Below, one piece after another: positions 11,364 through 21,469 of a DNA stretch of 64,000 bases; the stretch's first letter is position 1; every line of letters begins with the position of its first letter. The stretch comes from Erinaceus europaeus. Taxonomy: Eukaryota; Chordata; Mammalia; Eulipotyphla; Erinaceidae. The notes beneath the pieces were generated by a model that was not told where the DNA came from, did no database searches, and saw only the letters and a program-made list of their open reading frames with translations. The position numbers were made by a program, and so were the translations under genes. Location of the stretch: the NCBI RefSeq assembly GCF_950295315.1, contig NC_080164.1, forward strand, positions 106,353,587 through 106,417,586, in the 5' to 3' direction.

Positions 11364-11697
11364 CGGGCTGTTGGGCAGAGCGGGTTAAGCGCACATGGCA
11401 TGAAGCACAAGGACCGGAGTAAGGATCCCAGTTCTAGCCCCTGGCTCCCCACCTGCAGGGTGGTCACTTCACAGGCAGTGAAGCAGGTCTGCAGGTGTTT
11501 ATCTATCTCTCCTCCTCTCTGTCTTCCCCTCCTCTCTCCATTTCTCTCTGTCCTATCAAACAACAACAACACCAATAACAACAACAATAATAACCACAAC
11601 AATGATAAAACAAGGGCAACAAATGCGAAAAATATCTTCCCGGAGCAAAAGATTTAATGTGCAGGCACCAAGCCCCAGCAATAATCATGGAGGGAAA
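11364..11697 (+). mobile_element. SINE-A, full-length
   Basis: Plus-strand copy from 'cgggctgttgggcagagcgg' through 'aaggatcccagttctagccc', the C/T body, the CAA/AAT stretch and the distal 'ccccagcaataatcatgg' block. Flanks share an imperfect 'tttaattgttctct'-like repeat that may be the TSD. Confidence 0.9.
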
Positions 11698-11699
11698 AA

Positions 11700-12904
11700 T
11701 AATTTAATTGTTCTCTTTACATAGGTCACCGGTGAGTGTTTGACTCAAGGAATCTACAAAAAAGAAAATTATTTAATACATCTTCAAGTATCAACGTATT
11801 CCAACATATTTCTTTTCAGCTAGAGATCTAGAAATAAACAATGCTCTTTTCCATGAAAAAAAAATACTCTCAGTGGTGTCTATTGTTGGTGAAACATGCG
11901 TCCTTGAGACACCCTCAACCTGTACTGTGAGTGGTTGCAGGGTCTGGTCTTGAAAATATCCCCAAGCCCTGTTTCATTAGTCCTTTCACTTAATGTTCAC
12001 TTGGAGCTGTTAGTGGTTGACACATGGTCTCAGCCAAAAGAATAAACAAATGGGAGCTGTCACAGAGGATTATTCATCCTCCATCTTTCCAAGAAGACTG
12101 ACTTCCCTGGTGTCACTCCTGCCTAGGTGCCCCCAACCCACTTCAATTGGTTTCCCATGTTTTGGGTGTGAAGCCATTTGATCTGAATAAGGAGGCGGTC
12201 TGTTGGTAAGTGAATCAATAATGAAGTAGTTGGGGCCACGAACCCCATCACGCTCCACATGCTATTACTATTGGACTCCCGAGGGCCAAGTGTGCAATGA
12301 ACCACAGTAATGAGGTTGATAGTTCAGGAAGGAGCTGATGTGACAAATTGCCAACCTGCTGCAGGGACAGCCTCCCCTAACCTTCCAGAAGGCCAGTATC
12401 ATTTCAGTCTCCATGCCGCCCAGCTCTTGTTCTCAACGTGTTGGAACTAACACAGCATCTTAGTGGACACAGCCCCCTCAGTCCCCACAGATGCCCCCAC
12501 CCCCAAGTCCTTGCAAAGGAGGGTATGGCTAGCAGGAACATTCATAATTTCCTTTTCAAATTGACAGGCTCTCTGAATGAATGTAATCAGCATCTGTTGT
12601 TCATTTTAAAGTAAAAAAGGCTGCTTCAATTTTTCCTGCCTTGTTTGGGAGACACTGGTGGAAACAAGCATCTTCATGTCTTGCTGTTCAGGATCCTTCA
12701 GAATGTTTGAGGTCTGTAAGTTCTTCCCTGGAGAGTATCATTAGCCAAGTTTGGTGTCTGTGTCTTATCTGCATCAGATGCCTTCCAAGCATCTCTTTGC
12801 TTCTCTGAGGGTGTAATCTGGATTAAGACTAGCATATGTGGCAACAAACTCAAACACAAGTGTTGCCTAAATATGAGATCAGATGAATCTCTTTATAGAT
12901 TTTT
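11700..12904. other. unassigned DNA, locally GC-richer
   Basis: About 1.2 kb without a recognised repeat. 12,070-12,600 is richer in G+C than its surroundings and holds two overlapping minus-strand open frames of about 60 codons with no recognisable domain. It could be decayed coding, regulatory or plain intergenic sequence. Confidence 0.45.
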
Positions 12905-13512
12905 TTTAAAAAAAATCCTTGTTAGTGGTTTAATAATGACTAACAAGTTGTAAGATAAGAGGGGTAGAATACCACACAATTCCCTCCAGCGGAGTTCCCT
13001 GTCCCACCCCCTCCATTGGAAGCTTCCCTAGCTTTTATCCCCCTGGTAGTATGGACCAAAATTCTCTATGAGGTACAGAAGGTGGAAGGTCTAGCTTCAG
13101 TAATTGTAATTATGTGTAATTCTGTATAATTCTGTATCATTGTTATTTTGTAATAGTGTCTGAAACTTGGTGGTATAAAGATGGTAAGAAATAAAGCAGA
13201 ACAAATTGTTTAATAAACAGGAATAGAACAGAGGAAATTAGGAATCTTTGTGTTGAAAGATGCTAGGAAATCTATTTTAGTTATGTCCCAAAGGGCCCAC
13301 AACTTCAATAAAGTTTGCCTGAGCCTGAAAACTAATATGCAGGTGGACTAAAAGTCTTGTCTGGGAAGATGATGTCAGGGTTGAGAATAGGCATAATAAA
13401 CTGGATTAGGGCAGAGAGTAGTTCCCAAATATGAGGAAAGTATATGAATACAGCTAGCTGTGTATCTAATCTAAGACCTATATATAATCATATTTAGCAC
13501 AATTTTTAAAAC
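12905..13512 (-). mobile_element. L1 3' UTR, long-UTR type
   Basis: Reverse complement of the L1 3' terminus and about 600 bases of UTR. It lacks the UTR segment that should lie between 'agcttcagtaattg' and 'taattatgtgtaattctg', where an AT-rich filler has replaced it. Ends at 'catatttagcac'. Confidence 0.8.
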
Positions 13513-13565
13513 CTCTCTCTCTTTCTTTCTTTCTCTCCTGGTGCCTGTTGGCATGTTCCCACTAG

Positions 13566-13567
<2 letters not shown>

Positions 13568-13614
<47 letters not shown>
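13568..13614. repeat. (AT)23 microsatellite
   Basis: Pure AT dinucleotide run followed by a GAGA stretch. Confidence 0.95.
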
Positions 13615-13616
<2 letters not shown>

Positions 13617-13647
13617 AGAGAGAGAGACATAGATATATAGATGTATA

Positions 13648-13930
13648 TTGCTTCCAGGATTATCTCAGGAGCTTGGTGCCAGCACTATGAATACACCACT
13701 GCTCCTGGAGGCATTTTATTTCCACTTTAGTGAACAGGACAGAGAGAAATTGAGAGAGGAGGGGGTAGAGAAAGAGAGAGAGAAAAAGAGATCTGCAGCC
13801 CCTGCTTCACTGGTTATGAAATGCCCCCCACCCATGCAGGTGGGGAGCAGAGACTCAAACTCAGATTATTGGGCAGGTTTTTGCACTTAGTACTATGTGT
13901 GCTAACTGTGTACACCATTTCCCAGCCTCT
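13648..13930 (-). mobile_element. SINE-A variant without the CAA region
   Basis: Distal block 'cttccaggattatctcagga', GA-rich body and reversed head ending 'accatttcccagcc'. The GTT/ATT stretch typical of the family is absent. Confidence 0.8.
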
Positions 13931-14502
13931 TAGTGATTATACTTCTTTAGATGTGAATTTTCTTCTTCATCAGGGCCAAGTGGTTTCCAAATGAGTCATG
14001 CTGAGGTTTAATCCTGTCCATCAAAATGGCCATTGGGAGAGGAAGTGAGGAGTTTCTGATGGGAGCTCTTGCTCATTTGGGGAAGAGTATTCTGCACAAT
14101 GAATTCAGAGCAGTGGGTACTCTGACTCTTATTAGGGGATGATAGGCCTCTTCTGAGGACCTTCAGGGACTTGAGAATCTATTGACTCATGAGAATCCCT
14201 CTAAATTTTTCCATTCCTGCCTTAGGGGTTCAAGGTGCTTTGCCAAGGTCCTGCTGTTGGCCTAGCACCTGAGCCTTGACTAAGAACTAAGCTGTCTCTG
14301 GAACTCCACTCCTCCTTTGTCAGTTCCAAAGACAGCTGCCTTTCCTTGACCTTAGTTCTGTTACCTCCTGGATGTTCCTTTCAAATTAAACAGTTATCCA
14401 TCACTTAGCAACTCTCCAGCTTCCCTCATCATGTCCTCAGCCACCAGCTCCACATTTTCTCAAACCCTGCCAAGCACAGCACACCAGCCACAGCAACCCC
14501 CA
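13931..14502. other. unassigned DNA
   Basis: Non-repetitive; no gene recognised. Confidence 0.45.
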
Positions 14503-14567
14503 AACACACACACACATGCACATGTATACACACACACACAGACACACACACACACACCTGTCACATA

Positions 14568-14606
<39 letters not shown>
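14503..14606. repeat. interrupted (CA)n microsatellite
   Basis: CA tracts broken by TG, GT and TAGA interruptions across about 100 bases. Confidence 0.95.
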
Positions 14607-14608
<2 letters not shown>

Positions 14609-14693
14609 CAGGGCATGACTCAAACACACATATACAATGTTTTGATGTGTTTCCACCACAAATAATACTTATCTCCTAAACATTTGGATTTTT

Positions 14694-14905
14694 AAAATTT
14701 TTTTATCTTTATTTATTTGCTGGATAGAGACAGTCTGAAATTGAGAGGGAAGGGGGTGATAGGGAGAGAGACAGAGAGACACCTGTAGCACTTCTTCACC
14801 ACTTGTGAAGCTTTCCCCCTGCAGGTGGGGGCCAGGGGCTAGAACCTGGGTCCTTGCGTACTGTAACATGTGCACTCAACCAGGTGAGCCACCACCTGGC
14901 CCCAT
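14694..14905 (-). mobile_element. SINE-B with 14-bp TSD
   Basis: Minus-strand SINE-B between acatttggattttt (14,680-14,693) and acatttgtattttt (14,906-14,919), one mismatch. It has all parts of the element from A/T tail to reversed head 'gagccaccacctggcccc'. Confidence 0.9.
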
Positions 14906-14997
14906 ACATTTGTATTTTTATTGGTGTACAAGGTATGCTAGTCAAAATCTGAACTTTTAAGTATAAACTATGTGTGGACCCTGCAATACCACTCCAG

Positions 14998-15044
14998 GCT
15001 TTTTGTTTGTTTTGTTTTCTTGTTTGATAGACAAAGAGAGAGGG

Positions 15045-15100
<56 letters not shown>

Positions 15101-15206
15101 ACATCACAGCAACTAAGATTCCTACAGTGTGATTGGGCTCTGCTCAAACCCGGGTGTCAAGCATGAACAGGCAGTGCACTAGCCAAGTGAACAACTTCCT
15201 ATCCCA
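14998..15206 (-). mobile_element. SINE-C with expanded (GA)n
   Basis: A T-rich tail, a GA-rich body expanded into (GA)24 at 15,050-15,097, then 'gctcaaacccgggtgtcaag' (reversed B-box) and a reversed head. The GA tract probably grew from the SINE body. Confidence 0.7.
15050..15097. repeat. (GA)24 microsatellite
   Basis: Pure dinucleotide run inside a SINE. Confidence 0.95.
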
Positions 15207-15282
15207 ACTTTCTTGGGCTTTCATCTGAAGTAGATGATAACACCAAGTTTTAAAATCATATACATGTACACACACATAGAGC

Positions 15283-15737
15283 CCTACTTCAAATGCATTA
15301 TTATACTACACAGGTAACACAATGAAAGAACCTAAGCACCCATTGATGATAGCTGGATATGTGGTACATATAGTCATAAAAATGCTATACCACTCAGATA
15401 TTAAAATCAAAATGAAATCTTGCCTTTTGCAACAATGTGAATGAAGCTTGGGATAACTGTTCTAAGTAACACAAGACAGAAAGTGAACAGCAGTTACTGG
15501 ATAGTTCTATTCTTGTGTGAAATATAAATAACTCAAGCAAACTGGCTAATCATAGACTGGGAAACAGGGCAGGTACCTAAGGACAAAGATCTCAGTGTGG
15601 GGACTTGGGGAGGGACCTGATTTTTGAAGAAGGGACTGGAACTTGATTGGATAGGGCAGGTACTCTGTACATAATTGAGGAATGAGGCTGTCCTCCCAGA
15701 ATGGAACTACATCCTATGATTAATGAAAATGCAATTA
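15283..15737 (+). mobile_element. old L1 ORF2 3' end plus UTR
   Basis: Decayed L1 with the recognisable sequence order of the ORF2 C-terminus ('aacctaagcacccattgatg', 'tgcaacaatgtgaatgaagc') and a short 3' UTR ending near 'cctatgattaatgaaaatgc'. No open frame remains. Confidence 0.7.
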
Positions 15738-15919
15738 AAAACAAGGCAATGTAAAATAAAGTAAAATGGGGCTGGGTTCACTTGGTAGAGTGTTGGTATG
15801 CATGAGACCCCTTCTGTTTCATTTGGTTTAAATCCCCCCTGCTTAACACTATTCTATTTACATAACCACTTCATTCTATTTACATAACCACTGTTAACAA
15901 GTTCCACCCTCCCTCCAGG

Positions 15920-15950
15920 GCATTTGTGGTTTAGTGATAGGATTCTCGCC
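15920..15950 (+). other. tRNA-Gly(GCC)-like 5' half inside the LTR
   Basis: 31 bases resembling the 5' half of mammalian tRNA-Gly(GCC), ending just at the tctcgcc of the anticodon loop. I count 27 of 31 positions alike against the sequence as I remember it. The 3' half of a tRNA does not follow, so this is not a tRNA gene. An A-box-like 'tggtttagtgatagg' is retained. It lies in U3, upstream of the TATA box. Confidence 0.6.
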
Positions 15951-16045
15951 TAATCTGCCCCCTCTTTGTCACACTCTGATTTTCACCAGTCACTTTTCTC
16001 TCCACCCTCTCTATGTCACATCCTGTTCCCACCTTACTTGGCAAG

Positions 16046-16055
16046 TATATATAAA
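16046..16055 (+). promoter_or_regulatory. LTR TATA-like box
   Basis: tatatataaa, about 77 bases before the LTR polyadenylation signal. Activity in this copy is unknown. Confidence 0.6.
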
Positions 16056-16131
16056 GACAGCATTGTGAGTTTTACAGTACTTTACCTTTAGTTTAGCTTA
16101 GCTCAGCTTAGATTGTGCTGCGTCCTGCATG

Positions 16132-16137
16132 AATAAA
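16132..16137 (+). promoter_or_regulatory. LTR polyadenylation signal
   Basis: aataaa followed by 'gagatactgcc', the usual pattern at the R region of class II LTRs. Confidence 0.65.
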
Positions 16138-16482
16138 GAGATACTGCCTACAGCTCAACCATGAGTCCCTGGTCATCTGTTACCCGCCTGTGAAGCCAGC
16201 CCGGCGAAAACAACATAATCCGTCGAAAACAACAGTAGAGTGTACACATTCTGGGCTCATTTTCCACCTTTGCTTGCCGGGGTAGGGGGGCCCTAGCGGT
16301 GGAGCAGTACTGAAATATCTCTTTCTCACTCTATGTCTCCCTCTCTATCTCTCTGTCTCTCACTTTCTATCAAAGAAAACTGAAAGAATAAAATGACTGC
16401 CAAGTGCAGTGGGGTCCTCATGAATATGCCAAGCACTGACAGTAACCCTGGTGGCAAAATAGATGAGTAAGCAAATAAATAA

Positions 16483-16741
16483 GCAAGGTATTTAAGGTTT
16501 CAAAGACATTACTAGGACACCTTCCTGTTTTATATAATTGGGGTGTGTAGGATTTTTACTAGCAATCTATAAGACCACTCAGCATCCGCTGTACTCACCA
16601 AAACTAGGTGAAAATTCTAACATCTCATCAATCTGGCACATGAAAAAATAAAGTTCTCATTGTAGTTACAATCTGAGCTTTCCCTATTGCCAATTAACAT
16701 GTTTTTTAAAAAATAAAATGATTTTGTATTATTAATGGTTA
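16483..16741. other. unassigned DNA
   Basis: AT-rich; nothing recognised. Confidence 0.4.
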
Positions 16742-16955
16742 CTTTTTTAATCTTTTAATTAATTAATCATTAGATAGAGACAGAAATTGAGAGTGGAGGG
16801 GCAGACAGAGAGAAAGAAAGAGACAGAAAGATACCTGCAGTCCTTCTTTACCACTCATGAAGTTTTTCCCCTGCAGGTGGGGACCAGGGGCTTGAACCTG
16901 GGTTCTTAAGAACTGTAATGTGTTCACTTAATTTGATGTGCCACCACCTGACCCC
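16742..16955 (-). mobile_element. SINE-B
   Basis: T/A-rich tail, GA-rich body, 'aagtttttcccctgcaggtg' central segment, reversed B-box 'gcttgaacctgggttc' and reversed head 'gtgccaccacctgacccc'. Confidence 0.9.
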
Positions 16956-17304
16956 TATCGATAAATGTTTTTAATTGTCATCTGAATTTCTTTTTTCTGT
17001 TCTCTATCTTGCCCACTTTTATACTTCATTTTCCTTTCATTCATCAGTTTATAGAATTTAATTATATGTGAATGTTAGAAATCATTTTCTTCCAGATATC
17101 CCTTGCAGTATTTCTTGTTCAATCTTATAACCCCTGGTACTAGAAGAATATGTAAATTCTCAAAAATTTGCTTCTAAATTCTTTATAAAATTTTCTTAGA
17201 TAATTTAACATGAAATTTTAAAGTCAATAAGTATAAAAATCATGGCTATATAGAGTAGAAATGCCTATATTTGTTCCATCAACAAGTTACTCACATATTT
17301 TAAT
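16956..17304. other. unassigned AT-rich DNA
   Basis: No element recognised. Confidence 0.4.
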
Positions 17305-17464
17305 CTTTTATTTTTTAATATTGTATTTATTTATTAATGAGAATGATAGGAGGAGAGAGAGAAAGAACCTGACATCACACCGGAACATGTGCTTCCTGGG
17401 GTTGAACTTAGGACCTCATGCTTGAGATTTCAGTGCTTTATACATTGTGCCACCTCCTGGATCA
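17305..17464 (-). mobile_element. SINE-C
   Basis: Tail on the left, GA stretch, 'ggttgaacttaggacctcat' (reversed B-box) and reversed head 'cattgtgccacctcctgg'. A short tcacat(a/c)tttt repeat on both sides may be its TSD. Confidence 0.75.
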
Positions 17465-17671
17465 CATCTTTTCATCAACTATATCCAGTTCTTAAACAAT
17501 ATTTCAATCAGCTATATCCAAATGCATATATCTCATATACTGGTGACTCTATAATTTCAAAAGTGCATATATCTTAATTTTCAGCACAGAATATTTTCAC
17601 ATATAAAAATATTTTTTAATCTTTGTATTTGCTGGGGATTCACTATTTCAGGCCAACTTTTCTATTTTGAG

Positions 17672-17848
17672 AGACAGAGGGATTGGGTGGTTGTACAGCT
17701 GGTGGAGCATGCACCTTAGCATCCAAGAAGACCCAGGTTCAAGCCCCTATCCCCACTATGGAGGGGGTGATATCCATGAACAGTGAAGCTGTAAATATCA
17801 TTGTTTCTCTCTCCCTCTCCTTCTCTCTCCCTCTGCCTTTCACTTTCT
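17672..17848 (+). mobile_element. SINE-B, 3' end cut by L1
   Basis: Head 'gattgggtggttgtacagct', 'acccaggttcaagccc' B-box-like segment and C/T-rich body. It passes straight into the T-rich 3' end of a minus-strand L1 without its own A-tail. Confidence 0.75.
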
Positions 17849-18180
17849 TTTTTTTTAAATTTTTTATTTAAGAAAGGATTAATGAACAAAAACATAAGGT
17901 AGGAGGGGTACAACTCCATACAATTCCCACCACCCAACCTCCATAACCCACCTCCTCCCATGATAGCTTTCCCATTCTCTAGCCCTCTGGGAGCATGGAC
18001 CCAGGGTCGTTGAGGATTGCAGAAGGTAGAAGGTCTGGCTTCTGTAATTGCTTCCCCGCTGAACATGGGCATTGACTGGTCGGTCCATACTCCCAGTCTG
18101 CCTCTATCTTTCCCTAGTAGGGTGGGTCTCTGGGGAAGGCAGAGCTCCAGGACACATTGGTGGGGTCTTCAGTCTAGGGA
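17848..18180 (-). mobile_element. L1 3' end, young subfamily
   Basis: Reverse complement of the last about 320 bases of the L1 3' UTR. Its terminus reads 'tttaagaaaggattaatgaac' on the plus strand, shared with the copies ending at 20,388 and 56,400 but not with most others here, marking a distinct subfamily. Confidence 0.85.
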
Positions 18181-18292
18181 GTGATTGAGAGGGAAAGGCA
18201 GAGGGAGAAAGACTCCTATTCCAGGACATTGTCCAGTTCTGGCATACAATGGTATTGGGAATAGAACCTGGGGCATCAGAGACCTCACATAT
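18181..18292 (-). mobile_element. SINE-C fragment
   Basis: A GA-rich body followed by 'gggaatagaacctggggcat' (reversed B-box) and a truncated head. It abuts the L1 above. Confidence 0.55.
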
Positions 18293-18316
18293 GTAGTTAA
18301 AAAGTAAAAGTTTTCA

Positions 18317-18585
18317 GGAGTCAGGCGGTAGTGCAGTGGGTTAAGCGCAAGTGGCGCAAAGTTCAAGGAGCAGCCTAAAGATCCCGGTTCATGCCCCCGG
18401 CTCCCCACCTGCAGGGGAATCACTTCACAGGCTGTGAAGCAGGTCTGCAGGTGTCTATCTTTCTCTCCTCCTCTGTCTTCCCCTCCCCTCTCCATTTCTC
18501 TCTGTCCTACCCAACAACGATGACAACAAGAACAGCTACAACTACAATAAAAACAAGGGCAACAAAAAGAAAATAAATAAATATT
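18317..18585 (+). mobile_element. SINE-A
   Basis: Close to the family consensus at the head ('gcggtagtgcagtgggttaa') and the central 'tcacaggctgtgaagcaggt', followed by C/T body, CAA/AAC stretch and AAAT tail. It lacks the distal block. Confidence 0.92.
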
Positions 18586-19115
18586 TTTTAAAACTTTATA
18601 AAAAATAAAAATAAGAGCTTTCTTGTGGGCTTTGACTAGAGTTGAACAAATGGGAGGTTTGTTACATTGTGGATTATTGAAGTACATAAAAACTGTGGCA
18701 GCAAGATAAGTAAAGGGGCAAAGATTGGTTAGTCATGACGGTGGGGAGCCATGGACTCCTTAAGCTAGTTTCTAGCCCTCGGCTACATATGTCCAGGTCC
18801 TGGGTAAAAGGACATCAGGCAAAGGCAGCAGGAACAGAGAGCTATTTCCACCAAACACTCACTCAAGTAACTTCCTGTCTGCCCACAATCCCTTGTGGGT
18901 TTGCATATATAGTTAGTATGCTTGTCAGGCTGCCGTCAGCCATATGCTAAGTACGTTCATGTCCCAACACTTAGGTCTGCACACTCTGTGCTCTAAAGTT
19001 TACAATCTTGCTACACCTATCCCTATAAGATTTTTAGTGAGAATATCAGACAGGAAGAAACAGAAAAACGCAGCAATGAAACATTATCTACATTTCAGAA
19101 CAATACAGTCATACT
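18586..19115. other. unassigned DNA
   Basis: About 500 bases, no repeat recognised. A short perfect hairpin lies at 18,882-18,899 (stem cccacaa/ttgtggg, 4-base loop). Confidence 0.45.
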
Positions 19116-19131
19116 AAGTTGAGGTTGTAGA

Positions 19132-19262
19132 GCAGGGGTAGATAGCATAGTGGTTATGCAAACAGACTCTCCTGCCTGAGGCTTGGAAGTCCCAGATTCA
19201 ATCCCCTGCACCACTGTAAACCAGAACTGATCAGTGCTCTGGTTAAAAAAAAAAAAAAAAAA
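19132..19262 (+). mobile_element. SINE-C with 16-bp TSD and poly-A
   Basis: Short tRNA-headed SINE ('agatagcatagtggttatgc', then 'cccagattcaatcccctg') ending in about 20 A. It is bounded by aagttgaggttgtaga (19,116-19,131) and aagttgaggctgtaga (19,263-19,278), one mismatch. Best-preserved SINE-C copy in the window. Confidence 0.9.
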
Positions 19263-19470
19263 AAGTTGAGGCTGTAGATACTTATGGATGGGAAAGATTC
19301 TGGGTCTAAGGCCTCAAAGCTCAAGATGAGATGGAACAATTCAGCCCAGAAGGACCAGCACATACTCAAAGTATGGTTAAAACATGTATGCCTTTAGAAG
19401 TCCCCAGAGTCTTGATATTCCTATTCTCATTAAATAAGAGGATAAGGCACAATTTATAGAAGGACAGTAG

Positions 19471-19472
19471 AA

Positions 19473-19533
<61 letters not shown>
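19471..19533. repeat. (A)20 then (TA)n
   Basis: Twenty A followed by about 43 bases of TA. It has no recognisable retroelement body directly upstream on the plus strand. Confidence 0.9.
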
Positions 19534-19535
<2 letters not shown>

Positions 19536-19611
19536 AGCATAGCCATCCTAAAGCAAATAAGGTCAGAAGGTACAGAGCACAGCAAACTGTCCCAGCTGTA
19601 CTTGTGGCACA

Positions 19612-20315
19612 CAGTTCCCACTACCAGAGTTCTGTGTCCCATCCACTCCATTGGAAACTTCCCTATTCTTTATCCCTCTGCATGTATGGACCAAAATTCT
19701 TGATGGGTGCAAAGGTGGGAGGTCTGACTTCTGTAATTGCTTCTCTGATGGACAGGGACCTTGGCAGGGAATCCATCCCACCAGGCTGTTTCTATCTTTC
19801 CCTAGTGGGGTTAGGACTCTGTGAAGGTGAGTTTCAGGACAGATTGGTGAGATTGTCAGTTCAGGGAGGTCAAGATGGAATCATAATAGCATCTGAAACT
19901 GGTGGCTGAAAGGCAGTAAGATATAAAGAAGGGCAATTTGTTTAATAAACAGGAACTCAAAGGTAAGAGTACAGCAGGTGAAACTAAGTTTCTTCCTGTG
20001 GGAAGAAGGTAGGAAGTCTACTTTAGGTATGTTTCAAAGATCCCCAGAGTTTAGCACTGTGAGCCCAGTAACTAACATGAAGATGGGCTAAAAGTACTGT
20101 CTGGAAAGATTGTGTCAGAGTTGAGAATAAGCCCAGAAAGCTGTATTAGGGCAGAGATTAGTTCCCAAATATGAGGTAAGTATATGAATGCCATAAAACT
20201 GTAAGCCCTAACAATCTGACCTAAGGTCCCTATATTTTCATATTTAGCACAGGAACCTGTGTGAACTCTGAATCCCTATCAGCCTGATCTCACTTTCCAT
20301 GGTCACATCTGGGAA

Positions 20316-20316
<1 letters not shown>
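19612..20316 (-). mobile_element. L1 3' UTR, first half of a split copy
   Basis: Reverse complement of the long L1 3' UTR, missing about 40 bases at its 3' terminus. It stops at 'atctgggaac' and resumes at 21,060 after a later L1 insertion. Confidence 0.85.
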
Positions 20317-20370
<54 letters not shown>

Positions 20371-21059
20371 TCCTTCCTTCCTTCTTTATTTTTTATTTAA
20401 GAAAGGATTAATTAACAAAACTATAGGGTAGGAGGGGTACAATTCCACACAATTCCCACCACCCAATCTCCATATCCTAAGTGAGCTAAGTCAGAAAGAT
20501 AAAGATGAGTATGGAATGATCCCACTCATCAACAGTAGTTGAGTAAGAAGATCTGAAAGGGAAACTAAAAGCAGGACCTGACCAAACTGTAAGTAGGGCA
20601 TCAAAGTAAAAACCCTGTGGTGAGGGGTAGACATGCAGATTCCTGGTAACATGGGGGGTGGGAGGGATGGGTCACAGTCTTTTGGTGGTGGGAATAGTGT
20701 TTATGTACACTCCTAGCAAAATGTAGACATATAAATCACTAGTTAATTAATACAAGAGGGGAAAATTAATTGTATTTCTCGAAGTTTTTCAAAACACAAA
20801 CTGAATCTTTTCAATATATAGGCTGTGTAATTGATATGCAGACTCTCTCAAAAGCCTAGACCAAGTAGATCAGAAGCAACCAATAGCACAGCTATATACA
20901 AGAAACTGGGTACTATACAGCAAACCCTAACAAAAGGACTTTTCAAAGTTAACCCAATTACCAATTAATGTGATGATAACATTAACTATCAATTGTCTTT
21001 TTGAACCCTAAGACAGCAGGAACCTCACATCTCCACTATAGAGCCTCTACTTCCCCCAG
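20317..21059 (-). mobile_element. twin-primed L1 (5' inversion) with TSD
   Basis: The insertion begins with a (TTTC)n/T-rich tail (20,317-20,390) and the last about 85 bases of the L1 3' end in minus orientation (to about 20,477). It then switches to plus orientation with the ORF2 C-terminus (from 'aagtgagctaagtcag') and UTR up to 'cttcccccag' (21,059). Both ends carry atctgggaac (20,307-20,316 and 21,060-21,069). This is the product expected when a second primer on the target copies the L1 RNA internally. The L1 sequence that should follow 'ccccag' (tcctggaacc) resembles the TSD, as microhomology-guided twin priming predicts. Confidence 0.88.
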
Positions 21060-21450
21060 ATCTGGGAACATTCTAGGCTGCATTCATTTCAGGGCCAGTC
21101 TTTCTCAAGTGGCAAAGTAGGATGACCCAGCTTCCCTTTGGAGACTGGGGCAGTCCCTACCATTGGTGCTCTACAGTGAGGGTAATGTCTTATAGAAACC
21201 CACAAAAGGTCTTACAATAATGTCCCTGATGGAAGTGACCAGTGATGGTGGAGAGAAGAATCTGTTAGAGGTCTAGGCCTATCGTATCTTTGTGGGAATT
21301 CAAGGATTCCTGAGTATAGCCACAGATGATAGTGGCCTGGTATTGACCAAAAAGGCCATCATTAAAGTGTGCCAGTCTTTTGTCCTTATCCAGTTTTTGT
21401 AGTCTTTGGTCTTGAAGAGGTTGTACTTAAAGTGGGTTTTCTAAAGAAGG
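21060..21450 (-). mobile_element. L1 3' UTR, second half of a split copy
   Basis: Continues the minus-strand L1 interrupted at 20,316. It aligns by eye with 54,088-54,400, which is the same UTR region in another minus-strand copy. Confidence 0.8.
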
Positions 21451-21469
21451 AACTCACTTTGCCCATAGA

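Larger units (their letters stand above)
15791..16234 (+). mobile_element. solo LTR of an endogenous retrovirus
   Basis: A 444-bp element beginning TGTTG and ending CAACA, as short inverted termini require, flanked on both sides by gtagag (15,785-15,790 and 16,235-16,240). A TATA-like box (tatatataaa, 16,046-16,055) and a polyadenylation signal (aataaa, 16,132-16,137) lie in the expected U3-R-U5 order. There is no internal retroviral sequence, so it is a solo LTR left by recombination between two LTRs. A 6-bp duplication is typical of class II (betaretrovirus-like) elements, so that class is inferred. It contains a tRNA-Gly-like stretch, listed separately. Orientation follows from the TATA and polyadenylation signals. 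Confidence 0.88.
15768..16482 (+). mobile_element. SINE-C split by a solo LTR
   Basis: The head (15,768-15,790) and the remainder (16,235-16,482) join into one SINE once the LTR and one copy of its 6-bp duplication are removed. The tail half has a C/T body, a distal 'agtaaccctggtggc' block and an AAAT-rich tail. Confidence 0.75.

Noticed and set aside
12070..12305. protein-coding exon on the minus strand
   Set aside because: Two overlapping frames of about 60 codons in different phases, with no recognisable domain. Kept only as a low-interest finding.
15920..15950. tRNA-Gly gene
   Set aside because: Only the 5' half is present, and no T-arm or acceptor 3' strand follows.
18169..18687. 172-codon minus-strand open frame
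   Set aside because: Mostly the reverse reading of a SINE-A; the Cys/Ser-rich stretch comes from CAA/AAC units.
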